From Amyelois transitella (lineage: Eukaryota; Arthropoda; Insecta; Lepidoptera; Pyralidae): a stretch of 64,000 nucleotides of DNA. The first letter of the stretch is position 1; each line of letters begins with the position of its first letter. Below, in pieces: positions 1 through 13,847 of the stretch. Where the stretch lies: contig NC_083522.1 of assembly GCF_032362555.1 (NCBI RefSeq), positions 5,868,001 to 5,932,000 of the forward strand. The letters are read 5' to 3'. The notes under the pieces are model-generated. The model did not search any database and had not been told where the DNA came from. It worked only from the letters and a program-made list of their open reading frames with translations. Made by a program: the position numbers and the translations under genes.

Positions 1-8
1 ATCTATAA

Positions 9-696
9 CTAGCTGTGCCCGCGACTTCGTCCGCGTGGAATAGTTATTTGGGCATCATATTTATTTTTGCAAACATCCTCCTCGGCTTTATAGCGTCACG
101 CGTATTAGAAAGAACGCTGGTTCGCCGTATTTAATGTTTCGCTGCAAATTGCTTATAACGACCATATCTCAAAACCTATTCGTCTGATTTATATACTGTA
201 AATGGCAATTTTAGTCCACATGAAAAGCCGAAAGTAATAAACATATTTATTTGGATAAGGATTAATACTGAATTAAAGAAAATTGATTTCAAATTAACTT
301 ATGTTTATAATGAAAAAATAATCTTAAAAAATGAACATAAAAGTGGTTATTGTAAGTAAACCTTAAGAGATAGATATATGCTCTCGCGGACTTTTTTGTG
401 GCAAAAAATGAGTACTTCACATCTTTAGTACATTGTTTTACTATATCTTTGTTGGTTTGCGCAGCGTTCGCGTGGAAAGCTCGCAGATGGCCGACTCATT
501 CAACTTTCACCTGCATTGTTGACGTTTCCCGTAGGAAATCCGGGATAAAATGTAGCCTATAGCCTTCCTCGATAAATAGACTATCTAACAGTGAAAGAAT
601 TATTCAAATCGGTTCAGTAGTTTCTGAGATTAGCGCGTTTAAACAAACAAACAAACAAACAAAACAAACTCTTCAGCTTTATAATATTAGTATAGA
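9..696 (-). mobile_element. Non-autonomous Helitron, copy 1
   Basis: Read on the minus strand, the element starts TCTATACTAATATTATAAAG just after an A (complement of 697) and ends GCTAG just before a T (complement of 8). This is the Helitron signature: insertion between A and T, 5' TC, 3' CTRR, no target duplication. It carries an internal (GTTT)n run and no coding capacity. A second near-full copy lies at 25188-25860 in the opposite orientation. It sits in an intron of, or downstream of, the PAN-domain gene. Confidence 0.75.
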
Positions 697-831
697 TAAA
701 TTTGTTGTTGGTTTTCTTTCCCTACAGCGATTTTGTTCATTCTTATACTTTGTACTCTCAGGTCACATCGCATAACACAAAAATAAAAAGAAGCCTAAAC
801 TGAGTTAAACATATATTTCTGTTGCATTTAC

Positions 832-3708
832 CTGCACTGAAAACTGGTCTGTCTCAAGCATTCATCCAAACACTCGCTAAGGGAGCGGCCCGTGATTTCT
901 GAATGGAACTCTCCAGTAATCCTGCTGTTCCTGTACCTCTGGAAGGCCGTATCTGGTCTTCTCCCGGGAGAGAACAGATGTGACGTCACGCTATTATCCG
1001 GGTACTCCGTGCCACGAGCTGCCCGATGAGAGACTGATCATAATTATGAAAAAAACCTTATTGAGGCTTCATGCATTGTCAGTACATGTTAGTCGGGATA
1101 TTTGAATAAACAAAAAGAAATTCAATATGTATAATTCTCAATAGAGACTTAATTGCAAATAAAAACAATTTTATCTGATTTATAGCTACTGTTAGACTCA
1201 ATGTTATTTATGTTTAAAAAGGAAAGCGAATTAATGCTTAAGTTAAATGACAAACAGAAGATAATACTAACGATTGTCCAAACAAACAAGGTCGTAGAAG
1301 TGATGCGTGGGTGACGCGCTTACAGTCACATCGTCTTTTTGTGACACAGAATCTTCTTCTGAGAGAACACACTGTTTTGTCATCGTGTCGTGTTCGATAG
1401 ATCGGCAAAAATACCTAAAATATTACAGTATTTATTCACATTTGGGAATTCATCATATGATGTAACAGGATCATATTTTACTACTTATCGTGAAAATAAA
1501 AGTAAACGTTATTATATCTACATAATTAAGTTTTCTTGAAAACTAACAGTATTAAATCATCATTTGAGATAATGTTCTTGGGACATGATCATAGTGGGAT
1601 GCCACTTAATGTGAACAAAAACTTACTTTTCAGCACGGACACACATAGACTGACATTCTTCGAGAGTCATGTTGGAAAATACATCAGCTTCGAAAGGTCC
1701 CCCAAGGCGTTTGTTTTCTTCTTTAATGAAAACTGCTAATCCGTCACATCTTCGTTCAGCTATAAAACAACAAAGAACATTTGCCAATCTCTGAAAGAAG
1801 ACTACTTAATTGTTCAAAGTTTCACCAAACAGAAATACCATACCATTTAAACAGGTGTTTTCTAAATAATCAGCATTATGATCATCTTCTAGCAATTCTG
1901 GATGAGTTCTTCTTGTAAATCTACTGAGAGAACAAGTTCTGAGAGCAGAGTCATAGGTAGCTGATCGACACACAAAACTGAATTCTTGCAAGCACTTGTC
2001 TTCACACTCTGTACGGTTAGCCACCATAATTTCTTTGAGATCTGATGGCGGTAACTTTAGACGTTTACGCGCATGACGCTCGAAGACATATCTACGGGAT
2101 GGACATTCTCGTTCTGGACGATTTGCTAAAAAAGTCAGATATTTATATTTTAACGCACAATTTATTTTATTTATATTTGAATCAAAACATAACTTGTTGG
2201 CTTTGTCTACCCCGCAAGGGATATAGATGGACTATATATATAATGCACAATTACTGCAGTAAATGGTACTTTCCAATAAATTTTATACCCACATGTGAGA
2301 CAAATCTCATTAAAATGCACGCTGTTGGGTACAATCATGAGAGAGCCTATACCCTCTGGCATAGCCTGTTCTCTAGTCAGGAAGCAAGTAGATTCTTCGT
2401 ATTCAGGTTCAGGGCTGAATGCGGCAATGCGGGCTCCAGGTTGAAAGTCAATAGAGTTGCAAGTCCTGACTAAGCTGTTCACTGAACGGTCTCGCAAACA
2501 CAAGTCTTGGCACTTTTCAAGAACCCGAAACGGTGGTGCTGTTTCGCGTACCTGCAATATTTTTTTATGTATCACTTAGATCTTTAATAATTTTTATGTT
2601 ATAGATATCTACATTACCACAATTTTTTGATGATATTTAGTTTAGTTAAAGTTCAGATACTTTACATGTTAACTCATTAAAAACCTACCGCTTTTGTTAT
2701 ATGACCTTTGTCTTACGTCATACTGTTAATTGTTATTCATTGTTGTGATAGGTATTACTCACGACATCGTCGTCAAATCCGTGTAGTTGTTGATTCGGTA
2801 ATCTTTCATACATCACGCGCCCCATGCCTTGGTTACACGTTGTTTGGGCTGAAAAAGAACGTGAATGTTTAATGTCTGCTTTTAAATTGTATCGGAAATC
2901 ATTTTAATCAATTGACTAACCAAAACCATAGCCAAAATTTTTAGTTCAATTATGTTATTAAATGTATATTATTTTAAGGTTTTCAAACCAAACAATTTTC
3001 TACTAAATGATTAATTGACATCAAGATTAATGCACTGAAATTCTCAAAGATGTTAAGATAAACTTTAATGATCTAATTGCAAAATGAAACTATTAATAAA
3101 GAGCGATCGTCATCCATTGAATAATAAAATCAGGACATTGGCTCTATTGATACGGTGCCATGAATTCGTTAAAATGTTTACAGTTGCAGCTATCGAGCAC
3201 TACCAAACCGGATCACCGAAATTACTGTGACATTTCGATATGCTTTACCATATAATAGAGGGAAAGTATGTCAAAGTTTATATAAACTAGTCCAAGCTAA
3301 CTTGATATGCGCATAATCCCGTTCTATTTTTCCTTTTCTATAGGAATTTAAGGAAATTTAAGGAAGAGTTTTGGACTGAAACAGGCCAATGTTGACAGTC
3401 ACATACTTTTTTAATGAATTTGAAATATTGTGAAGGGTTAAATAGTTCTAGTAATCTTGGACCATTCCTTCTTACATATTCTTTGTCCATCAATCCTTTA
3501 CATGCGTAAATCAAGTAATCATTTAAAACGACTTCGGTTTTACTTTAATTTTCAAAGGGCATCTATGACATAGTGTCAGTACTTAGCACTTACCGTTGGC
3601 CATTGTCAACATAGTAAGCGCAGTGAAGGCGTGCATGACGCTCGCCCCCCGCGGCTTCATCTTCCGAGCTGTGGGTGCTGGCACGTCACCGACCTGTCAT
3701 GTGGTCAC
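832..3708 (-). CDS. Secreted PAN/apple-domain protein, NompA-like (N-terminal part, partial)
   Basis: Coding exons in gene order: 3594-3660 (ATG at 3658-3660), 2763-2848, 2293-2551, 1844-2125, 1627-1759, 1324-1414 and 832-1033; the gene continues left of the window. The first exon encodes a hydrophobic signal peptide ending near MANAQTTC. At least four Cys-rich PAN/apple modules follow, with typical Cys spacing such as TECEDKCLQEFSFVCRSATY and SLSECLDECLRQTSFQC. Drosophila NompA, a ZP-domain protein of the sensory dendritic cap, has an N-terminal run of PAN modules; any ZP domain here would lie outside the window. The donor chosen at 2292 (GTGGGT) keeps the frame, whereas the nearby GTATAA would break it. 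The join from 1324 to 1033 is out of phase in my model, so a micro-exon or another splice site is missing. A 5' UTR portion appears to reach 3708, preceded by TATCAG. Other PAN-ZP proteins (Trynity, Neyo) are alternatives. Confidence 0.75.
2203..2240 (+). repeat. SINE 3' end fragment
   Basis: Short match to the 3' end of the SINE described at 61038-61308 (CTACCCCGCAAGGGATATAG). It lies in the intron just left of exon 2293-2551 of the PAN-domain gene. Confidence 0.5.
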
Positions 3709-6700
3709 CTGATAAAATAGATTGATAGCATAAGTCATGCTGTATTTTTATGGACTATTTCTGGAAGGCTGGGAACATAATCAGGGTATGGGAGGTCTCA
3801 GAGGACCATCTTGAACATAGCGAGAAGTAGGTAGTTGGTAGTAAGTAGATCTGTAGTATCTACCCAGCGCTAGTCTGATCAATTTTTTGATTGTATTATA
3901 TTTTGTGATGTATTTTTTATAAAAATGTTCCATATCGGCCTTTTATTAGAAACGATTTTAGAAAATTGTCAAAAAGATATTGGAGATAACTTAAACCGTA
4001 GAATTTTTAATCCCACCCGGATCATGACTGCTCATTAAAACCCCATTCCTGAAAAGCCGTAAAAATTTTTGAGTCTTTATATTCGCTTCTTTGATAACAA
4101 ACATTCATTGTTATATCAAACCAAGTATTTCAAACGTGACGCTTGCTTAGAGTTGATCATCGCATGCGTTTTTCAAAATGGTTGGTTGCACCTGCTGAAT
4201 AGAAGCTGTCAATGAGTGCAAGGTTGCTTGTCACAAATATTATACAGCACTTTATAAAGCACCACTTCATGTACCGACCTTCAGACCTAAAATTATAGTG
4301 TACCTGTTTAAAAAGGTCATGCGGAATTTTACGAGCCCAAATAGAACTACATTTACCATTCTAATATTGCAATGATTTGTAAGTTTGTTTCGTTTGTGAT
4401 GAACAAGGGTCATGGTTCTCTTAGTTATAATTTTCACACTGAGCGCCGAGAAATTGATGAGCTTAAAACTGTCAGTATCTGAATCTTAGTTCTATCATCA
4501 AGACATCTGTCTGGACTTGCAGTATATCGACTATTTCTACCCGGTAAGGGATAAAGACGTGATAATGTGAGTGTATGAGATAATATTTAGAGAATTCTCC
4601 TTTATATTTACACTTTAATTATAGTTGGAAAACCATAGTCTCTGCCTACCCCAATGGGAGACAGATGATATGTATGTATGTACGTATGATATTTCATATT
4701 TGGTATACATTTTCTATCAACATATTGTTTCATATTTTATCCCGGATATATTTGAATCCAGGATTCCTTGAAAAGTAAAGGGAAAACCACCTCTTCCTAC
4801 GTAATAGTAAACTTGACAGTATTCCGACTGGGTGTAATAAAAGTCTATATGGCCATGTAGGTACCACATGAGAGCGAATCATGTACTGATTGCTCTGATG
4901 ATACTGATTAGTTGATTGCTTTCAATAAAGCCGAGCACAAACTATAGATATTTAATACAAATGGTGTTCCATAGGGCAGTCTAACTACAGTATAACAGTA
5001 CAGGGCCATTGATACCGCGGACATATTGAAATGTATCAAATGATACCGTTACTTGGCGTAGACCCGTGAAATGATCTCAATTAGTTCTATCTGTAACACT
5101 GAATAGGTTCTATAACAGTTTTAAGTTCTATAACACTGTACAATAACGTTGTATAAATTCCAACGTTAGGAAACTATTGGCGTAGGGATCTGAAGATCAT
5201 GGATTAAACATACATATATGTACATGTTAAGATCACGCTACTTGCTCGAAAGTATAAGCAAAGACTACTTACATATTTCCACTTGCCACTATCTCTGCAA
5301 ACTTCATGAGCTTTATCTACTTTAAATTTCATGCAATCTCATTGGTTTGGGGTACTCTTGGCCTGATCTTTCACCAGAACAAAAGCAGGATTAAATTTTA
5401 CAGAAAACAGAGCTTAAAGTGATCCAATTTTTAATAACGACAATGACCTCCCAATTCTTCAGGAGTAACAAATGCTAATTCTGTCCCTGTCTGGTTATTC
5501 CCACGGGTGCGAAGCTCCGCACAAAACGCCCATTGTTAATTAAGCTATTAAGCTTGCTGTATATATTAATCTGTAAGCCATTTGTAAAATAGTATTTACT
5601 CGGTCCATCTATACATCTATTCCTAACAGGGTGTTAGGAATAAATGTCCATCGCGCGATCCTGCGTCGAAAGCCCGAAAGCGGTAAAAATGGCCTTTTTA
5701 TAAGCAAGATTAAATCTCTAAGTGCGTCATGAGTAAGAGCACTTGAGTAGGTTTAGGTCGGTAGTCATGTTGGGATTAACATAAAGCTTATAAACATCGA
5801 TAAGAGACGACCTGTTATCTATGTTTGCACATTATAATCCATCCATATTTCATGTGGTAATTTTGTATTATTATTAATATTATTTTTCTCTGCAAATTTT
5901 CCATTCTGTTTTTCATTAGAGAATTGTGAGTTAACAACTATTATTATTACTAGCTGTTGCCTACGACTTCTCGTACGGACAATCTCAATACAAAATAGCT
6001 GATCCCCCTGTATTGCCAAAGAGAGAAAGAGACGCAATCAGTATTAAGTTTTAGTTATCTACTGATGACCAAGACAAATAATAAAGATCAAACTGATGTT
6101 CCCGCCCATATCCCGCCCGCCTTACTGGGGGTGGGGTAAATGGGGTTAGTGCACCGACCGACTCACGTGTATTTCGCTTAAATGTACCAGGCTGTCATGA
6201 CCACGAAGAGATATTCCCTACTACTAATACATGCATGTGTGTTGTACTCTCTTGTCTTTAACGAGTATGCTAGTGTGTACTCCTGTTTAACCAGTACGCT
6301 AGTGTGTATCACCGGAGAGGTGGTGCCGGTGATTCTTAGGATACGAATTAGTAACTGGCGTGGCTGAAGAGGAGTCAACTACTAGGTGATTTCGAATTCT
6401 ATATAGAACATATTATAAATACATCAAAATTAAGACTTTTCACTAGCACACTTGTGATTCGAAGAAATCACTTCCATTTTGCAGTTTTTACGCTGGTCTA
6501 TTGCCGAAAAAGAATCATGATGGGCTAGCAACTCACTATCTCTTAATGAATTCTACCAGAAACGTGGTCAGCTTAATGCGGTCTGCTGGATTTGGTTTTT
6601 CTATCTCGTAAGGGACAAAGACGTGAAACGTATGTATTTCATGTTTGTAATTTTTCATTATAGTATTAAATTATCTTGTATCCCCTTAAAACTGTCTAAA

Positions 6701-9412
6701 TAATTTGCATAGTTTACTTATAAAGTAAAATAAGTTCTATGAAATATACATTAAACCCATTTAAAGTAATTAGGTGGAAACTACTCGTATTTAATACTCA
6801 TAGTCATGTTACCTACTACTTGGCGCTTCAAATTACACTTCGTACTAATCGTTGCGATTGTACTACGCAAAATGTATATCGCTGGTCCTAAAAAGTTAAT
6901 AACATAAAATCTACATGACAAAGCAGCCGAAGGTTTGATCTATGAAAATTTTGGCGCTTCCAAAAATTGTGCCGATGGAAAGCGGATGTCGGCTTCCTGT
7001 GCATTGTGAACGAGCAATGTCCTCGACTCTACAATGACGTAGAAACAAATTTTGGTACAGTTATCTTTGGCGGGAAATCGCCGTCTGATTCGCGAATATT
7101 TTGAATGCAATATTTTGTAGTGTGTGCAGGTATCTAGTAACGAAAAAAAAATACACTTTTGATGTATATTAGGTAATAACCAAGCAGTTTTATAAAACTG
7201 GTATGATAGACGATATCACCAGAATACGCCAAAAGCAGAGCACGCCTTTTGGCATATTATCCCATAATTTCCTAAACTCAAATAATAACAAATCACTCTT
7301 GGCTTCAATTCTGTATGTTGCTTATCTAGTATCGAGATACAGGGCCACAAGGAGCGATACACATATAGAGAATTTGTTGAATCGCGAAGCGAGGATATGA
7401 TCACCTCTTTTCTGCCACTAAATCCAATTCGGTGCTAAGTTTAAGCAAAGACAATAAAATCTGATCAAAATTCCCCAGATGGTAGCTTAGTCATCCAATA
7501 ATGTCGTGCTCTGCCGCAGAGCACCTATTTAAAAACATATAATTATAGGTATTTTAAAATGGCGTTCATCAGACATCATACATAGCGTACAATGATGCCT
7601 TTATTGCTGTAAGTGCAATAGAAAATGAGAAAATTGACATTGAAATGACAATTTTAAATTTTAAACTTTGTTTTGTAATTAAGTGGAAACTCTTAAGATA
7701 TTTTGCTACAATCCGTTTTAATCCAATGTCGTTCTTGCTATTTGGTGGAAGCTCCGATTCATTCCATCAAATATTTCCCCTGCACCTCGCGCTTGTGTGC
7801 CAAACAAAGTCATTTTCGTAGTAGATTTTTCTTCACCTTTACCTAAAAGTCAAATCAGTAGTCAGTGGAAGTTTTTAATAATTGTAAAACTAACTGACAA
7901 TATATCGGGCCATTTATGTTAATGTTATTACTAAGTATTGTAAAGTTTTATTGTCATAAGTCCAATATTATCAATTCACAAGTGAAAGTTCCACAATGAA
8001 TCTATGAGCGTTCCCTTAAATTGAAAGAGCTGAATGCGGAAACATTCCATAGCTCCCATAGTAACAGGACTTTTCATGGCATCCACTGAGCCATGGCGAA
8101 ATGGCGTGAAAACTGTTTATCTTCCATTGAAGGAATAAAGGATGGGCAGGCTTGGGCGTGCCCGTGGGAAAAACCCATAGCATTTATCCCGTGGGTTTTG
8201 GTTACCACGTTGCTCAATGTCGAAACCAAAGCAAACCTATTACGCAATCTTTCATTTGTTTGGTACTTCAATACAATTTGGATTTGTGGTAATCTATTTG
8301 TGTTCTGTTCTTGGTGTCGAAAATTATTTACGTTAAAAGTAGTTATGTGTCCGTATTCTCCGAAAATTTCTGAATAGCAATTATGGAACTTAGTATAAGG
8401 TAAATAATTGTCTTAACAATATTTTTATGTACAAATACACTCTGAATGCTAATCGATGCGTGCTGCAACCTGCACATTCAAGCAATTGAACGTGTAATAA
8501 TGATCCCAGTCGCGTTAGGTTTTCTTGCAAGGTTGCGGAGGCTTTCCTCTGGTTATTAGTAAATGGTTATTGAAGGTTCGACAACAGTCATTCCCAGGAC
8601 CTGACCACCTGACCCTCCACTTTTGTATGCTATGCGCTTCGAAATCAGGACTTGTACGTCACTCGATAAGTATGTTTTGACATACTGTAAGAGAATATAC
8701 TCGTAATTAAATACACCAATTTGCTAGGATGTTTCAGGTATTTAACTATAATTTTCGAATCAGTTAAAAAACAAATGCTTGTTATTTTTCTCGCAGCGGG
8801 CATGCAACCATAATAATGTCGGAAAATCTGTTAACTCAAAATTCATTCAGTACAAAGGAGATTTTTTTGGAATACGGTGCTGATTTCATACTTTTATCTA
8901 AGTACCTACTGTTAATCCTGATCTAGCTCCCTATGATTCCTTCTTGCTTCTGATAATTAAGGCTGGAAGATTTAGAACTTTGTTAAGTTTTAGAAATTTG
9001 CCTCAAAACTCGATCTTGGAAGTCAAATTACGAATTGTGACGGGAAATATTGTAAGAACCCTCATCTTATACGTTAGTGAAATTATGAATTCTGTGACAG
9101 GTTGGTTATTGGACTATAAATACGAGTAGGTACTTCTGTTAAATAATGCTACTTATTTATACTTCACACTAATAATTTAAAGAAGAAAGATCTAACGAAA
9201 AAAACTTAAAAACTAATTGGCACAGGGACGATAAAAACGGTTTGCATCTTACTAAGAAAGAGTGGAGCATCCTGTAAGAAGTATTTAAAAGGAGCCTTCG
9301 TCATGTAGTTTACACAAAAAACTGTAATATATCTGAGTTTTAAACTTTTTAAATTTATATTTCGAAGGAATTGGCAACACTTAAATGTAGAATTTAAAAC
9401 ATTTTTGGAAAT
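3709..9412. other. Non-coding stretch upstream of the PAN-domain gene
   Basis: No convincing exon was found. Visible debris: SINE 3' fragments near 4520-4575 and 6590-6630, a LINE 3' fragment near 5265-5400 with homology to 53290-53905, a Helitron 3' remnant at about 5950-5990, and a short perfect hairpin GTGCTCTG/CAGAGCAC at about 7505-7523. The rest is AT-rich sequence in which I see nothing specific. It probably contains intron 1 and upstream regulatory DNA of the PAN-domain gene. Confidence 0.5.
5265..5400 (-). repeat. LINE 3' fragment
   Basis: Diverged copy of the segment at about 53350-53470 (same order: TTTCCACTTGCCAC, TCTCTGC, then the 'gtactcttggcctgatctttcacc' region). It corresponds to the C-terminal coding end of the non-LTR retrotransposon in Rab2 intron 4. 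Confidence 0.5.
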
Positions 9413-9482
9413 GGAAGTGGTAATAAGTATTATATCGATACAAAATTTATGAATTTTGTATCAATATAATAGTACCACTTCC
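9413..9482. repeat. 70-bp near-perfect hairpin
   Basis: GGAAGTGGTA at 9413 pairs with TACCACTTCC ending at 9482. The inner arms TATTATATCGATACAAAATT and AATTTTGTATCAATATAATA pair around a TATG loop, with a few unpaired bases between the two stem parts. It could be a tiny MITE or an RNA hairpin. Confidence 0.7.
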
Positions 9483-10422
9483 ACAATGTGATAAAAAATA
9501 AACTACCTGTCTGTATTTTCAGGCATCAAGCAGAAAGTCCCGATATGATAACAATGCATCTTAGAACCGTTACATTTTATCATCATATTCTACAGCGAGT
9601 ACTTTTTATATCAGAAAAAGTATCATATTCATTACAATGTGCACAAACAAAAAGTTGGGATAAACGTAGTTGTTAATAAATTTCTTCTAGTTGGCCAACG
9701 ATAAGAATATAGAAAAATTTCACTAAATAAGTAGTTGTAATTGTTGTTAATTTATGGTAGTTAAGTTGACAGGTACCGCACGTGGTCGGCTACTGTTGCA
9801 TCACGTCACACAACACTGCGCGCGCGCAGCCACCGCCCTAGCTCGTCGGATAGATACGCTACACGGCTAGAAAGCATTTAACTATTTTATACTTTGTCAT
9901 AGAATATGTAATAGCAAAGTTAAAAACGTAATTATTTTTTCAACAAACCAAAAGTATCTAATCTCTTTTATCCTCGTGTGTTCCCAGTTACACCCTCCGC
10001 CAATGCTTCAGGGCTCGGTGTCAACTTTCCTTCTTCTCTTTTTTTAGTTACATAAAAAGCTAATGTTAAAAAATACCCTTTAATTATTATTATTATGTAC
10101 GTAGTTTCTGATTTAAATATTGTTGAATTTAGAGCTCTGTACACTTATTTATGTGTCTGACTGTACAAGACTTAACTATGTAATTCTTTATGAAATGAAC
10201 TGAACTGAAATTAGTTTTCGTTTAACTATATTTTCGTTTAACAAAAAAATAACAAGTATTTTAAATTTATCTATGAGTTAGTTAATAAACTTATATTTTA
10301 CGAAAAGTTAAAAATACATTTAGGTGCAATAAAGTTGAAATAAATACTTTAAGTTAAGCTTAAACAAAAATATTAAAGAAAACTTATTCCGCCCACAACT
10401 TCGAAGGCGGCGTAGCACTTAC
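9483..10422. other. Non-coding stretch
   Basis: Mostly AT-rich. One GC-richer patch at about 9765-9850 contains a GCGCGCGC run. No exon is supported. Confidence 0.4.
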
Positions 10423-10700
10423 TTGAACTTCCCTAAGACGGCTGCTACGAACTTCGTAGACGCCCGTAGCTCGCACTCCGTAGCACGCGGCACTTAAAGT
10501 TAATCACACACACACGTCTAAAACAAGCCCGCGACCACACGAGCGCACTACTGAACGGCCAAAACCAAATGTGGACATTTCTACTCCATAATTCAGTTAA
10601 ATCACATAAAGAGGGGGACCACAATAGGGAGCACCGATGTGGACGAATCACACCATCGACACGCCTCGCTAATTCTCCATGGACGTCGGTGACCCAACGA
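10423..10700 (-). promoter_or_regulatory. Candidate 5' UTR exon / promoter region of the PAN-domain gene
   Basis: A locally GC-rich block that ends, on the minus strand, in a strong splice donor (TTCAA then GTAAGTGC at 10422-10415). The ATG exon of the PAN-domain gene appears to have its own 5' acceptor at about 3709-3711, so an upstream non-coding exon is expected, and this is the best-placed candidate. The 5' boundary is not visible. This is inference from splice signals and base composition only. Confidence 0.3.
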
Positions 10701-12219
10701 AAATCATTATACTTCATGTATGTATTGTTGGAAAATCAGTGCGAGCGACCTGATGCGTCATTAAAATTATTGCACCAGTTTGTTTTAGTTTTTAAAGGAC
10801 GAGGGCGGGTGGAGGAGTTTCGATTTGTTTGCTCTACGTCATGATGAGGTCAAAACATGATGTCAATTATCCAATTAAATATTTTCGTAATTTACTAGCT
10901 TCTCCCCGGGGCCCCACTTCCGGCCAGATCCTGGTTATGTTCACTTACCTGATTTCCTCGTAATGTTTTCCGTTATCGCTGGCATACACTTATCAACAAG
11001 CAATCGACAAATGTACTTAACTCAGAAACCCATTGATGCAAGGCCATGTCACCAAAACCTGGAAGTTTATTTACTTTCAAATTATGGTCAGCGACCATCC
11101 TTACAAGTTTCTACTGCTTAGTTTAGTTAGGTAATTAATTTATGGGAAACCAGCAATGCGCTGCGCCGATAAAATACCGGACAGTGAAGCAGAGCTGAAG
11201 AAAAAGAAAGTAAGTAGGTATGCGTTTTTATGACAGTGTTCTATATTTTCTGGCTCTTTAGAATAGCATAGGACACGATTTCATTCTCGTGGTTGTCATT
11301 AAAGGCGATAAACAAATATGTACATTTATCAAGTGCAAGCTTGCATGCTGGTCTTTAAGCGAAAAAATAAACATTGTCTGTGCCAGCTGCTTCTCTTCCC
11401 GCGCAGATTGTAGAAGTCAATCAAGTCACCTTAAAGGAGATGTGCTAGTCAACTATCACGGTATCTACATCTCAGTACCATCACTTAAGCTATCCAGTCT
11501 CACGTGGCCTGCTCCTGTTTTGTGACACACGATTTTGTGTCCCTATAAAGAAATAAAACACCTGTGAATAATTAACTAAGAAAATAAGAAATAGACTAAA
11601 TTATCCTAGACATAGCATAGAGTCTATTCATTGACCCTTGTCGACTTTTCCGGAAACATTCACAATGACAGCACACACTCGCAAACGTTCAGCTATTTAC
11701 CGAAGCTACATACTCGTAGTACTGGGTACACAGTCAGTTTGGCGCAGGCCGCACACATTTGCGATTGGTTTGCGACTAATTTTATAGATATAGCTTCGCT
11801 CGCGCCTCGTACTAAGAATTCTGTTATATGTATATTTGTTTAATTACTATAACCATTGCTCTTACTGTGAAAGAAAATACCATGTAGAAAGCAGTACAGG
11901 TAGGTAATAAATATGTAACGATTCACTGATTAGAGATTCAAGTCAGCAACAGTACAAGAACTTGACTTACTTACTCCAGAATTATGGTTAGAGGTAAGGA
12001 CTTTCGAGATATATGAAGAACACGACAAACGCCAGCGTGAAGATGAATAGTACCTACTAGTTTACTGGTAGTAAAAATATTGTGATTGTTGTTTGCTTTT
12101 ATTTGTCTTTCATTAATGCGGTGACTATTTAACGTCGTTTGAGCTAATCATCCGCATGACAGTAAAAGTAAAGGAAATGTTACATAGCGTGAGTGCCCAT
12201 CGTCTTTGAATGCATATAA
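10701..12219. other. Non-coding stretch
   Basis: No exon, RNA gene or clear repeat boundary seen. Short open frames here have no coding character. Confidence 0.35.
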
Positions 12220-12450
12220 CCACGTGTATATCCCTTGCGAGGTAGGCAGAGCCAACATTCTTGAAAAGACTGAAAGGCCACGCTGCTGTACGGCTTATTG
12301 TACGGTGTTCTATTCTACTTTCATTGGCATTCAAATAGTGACAGGTTGCTAGCCCCTCGCCAACAAAATAAATCCCAAGTTTATAAACCTATCCCTTAGT
12401 CGCCTTTTATGAAATACATGGGAAAAGTTTCTATTCTAAAGAGCCGAAAA
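12220..12450 (-). repeat. SINE copy (diverged)
   Basis: Same consensus as the full copy at 61038-61308, reversed: 'tatatcccttgcgaggtaggcagagcc' through 'cttagtcgccttttatg'. Its middle is diverged. Confidence 0.65.
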
Positions 12451-13195
12451 TCACAAGGCACGACATGCGGAATCGGCTTTCCTGATACAGCGCCGGAATA
12501 CCTTTCCAATCTCCATACAACGTTCATAAAAATCTAAAACGTGCGCTCCAAATTAATTAATTATAGAATTCGCATTTGTTTCACAGCATGACCTTGGCGA
12601 GGTTACCTCTACGGTCATCACTCATAATCTCTGATGCCAAATCTCGATTGCCGGTCGACATGGCGGTTCAGGAGTTTCGCTAAATGAGTCCACACAAGAG
12701 CTGGGCCTTCCGTCGCGATATTCAATCAGGATATCCGATTGTATTCCTGTTTTCTCATGACCTTTGAAATTTAAAATTCTAATGATCCAGCCATAATTAG
12801 TTGTGTAAAATATGTTTGGATTTTTGGTAGGTATCGCTCAAACATGCTGTGAAGGGGTATTTTGTATGTATTTTATGTATCTTGTAGGTTCATATAAATT
12901 TTGTTTTAACACATACATTACAAACAAGCAACAGTTTTGCAGTATGAATATACCTACACTTAATCACAAAGTTTTTCGTTTGTTCAGCTGGTAGACTAGT
13001 AATGATTGCCAAACATTAAGTCCGCCGTTTGTTCATTTTTTGTGCAGTAAACTTTTATATAAATATGTAAATAAATATCGCACTAAAAAGTTGTAAGAAT
13101 TATGTAGCTTTTATGCCCACACTTAATGTACTAATGTACACTAGGGTATTATTAGGAAATAGGTATTATAAATATCGAGATATTTTATTATTCAT

Positions 13196-13250
13196 ATAAT
13201 CACGTCTATATCCTTTACGGGGCAGACAGAGCCAGATTTTCAGATGTTTT
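13196..13250 (-). repeat. SINE 3' end fragment
   Basis: About 50 bp resembling the SINE 3' end (TCACGTCTATATCCTTTACG), then unrelated sequence. Confidence 0.5.
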
Positions 13251-13847
13251 ATAGCCATATTTATAAGTGTACAAGGACAACATTATGCATCATCGTTGAT
13301 GTAAAAATCAGGACTCAACTAGTCAGGCAGGCATTAAGTACTCGTATCCGAAATCGAGCAATTTTTTCTGCTTATCTCTTTCTGTCACCAAACTACATAC
13401 ATATCACGTGAAAAAGAAATGGCGCAGACGTTGTGTTCATTGCTTGAAACGGAATCGTTTAACCCCAACAAACTGAGTATGTATAATAAAGCAAATTTAC
13501 ATTTTTTGCGATAATATTTACATTTCCGACCATCATCGGAGCGATTACATACTTACATATGATGCCACCTTCTTTTAAGCTGATATTAAACTTTTTCAAT
13601 TCCAGGACCATTGCCAGCACTTCTTGCTAAAATAATGTCCTTCATCGTAGCTTACAGTCGTTAAAAAATTGTTTAACCTCACATTTCATACATTTTCACC
13701 TGATTCCGATCAGCATAAAAAAATTCCCAGCCACTAGAACTAGTGAAATTCAAACTTCTTCAAAATTCTGGTTTACTTAGTAGAAAAAAACTCAATTGTT
13801 CTTTTCTGATAGGCGATTTATAACCCTAAGACGTTGGCGTCTAAAAG

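Noticed and set aside
2045..2473. 142-codon plus-strand frame
   Set aside because: Antisense to PAN-domain exons with matching phases and Cys patterns.
10445..10844. 90- and 91-codon frames on opposite strands
   Set aside because: No protein features; the block is better read as a possible non-coding 5' exon or promoter.
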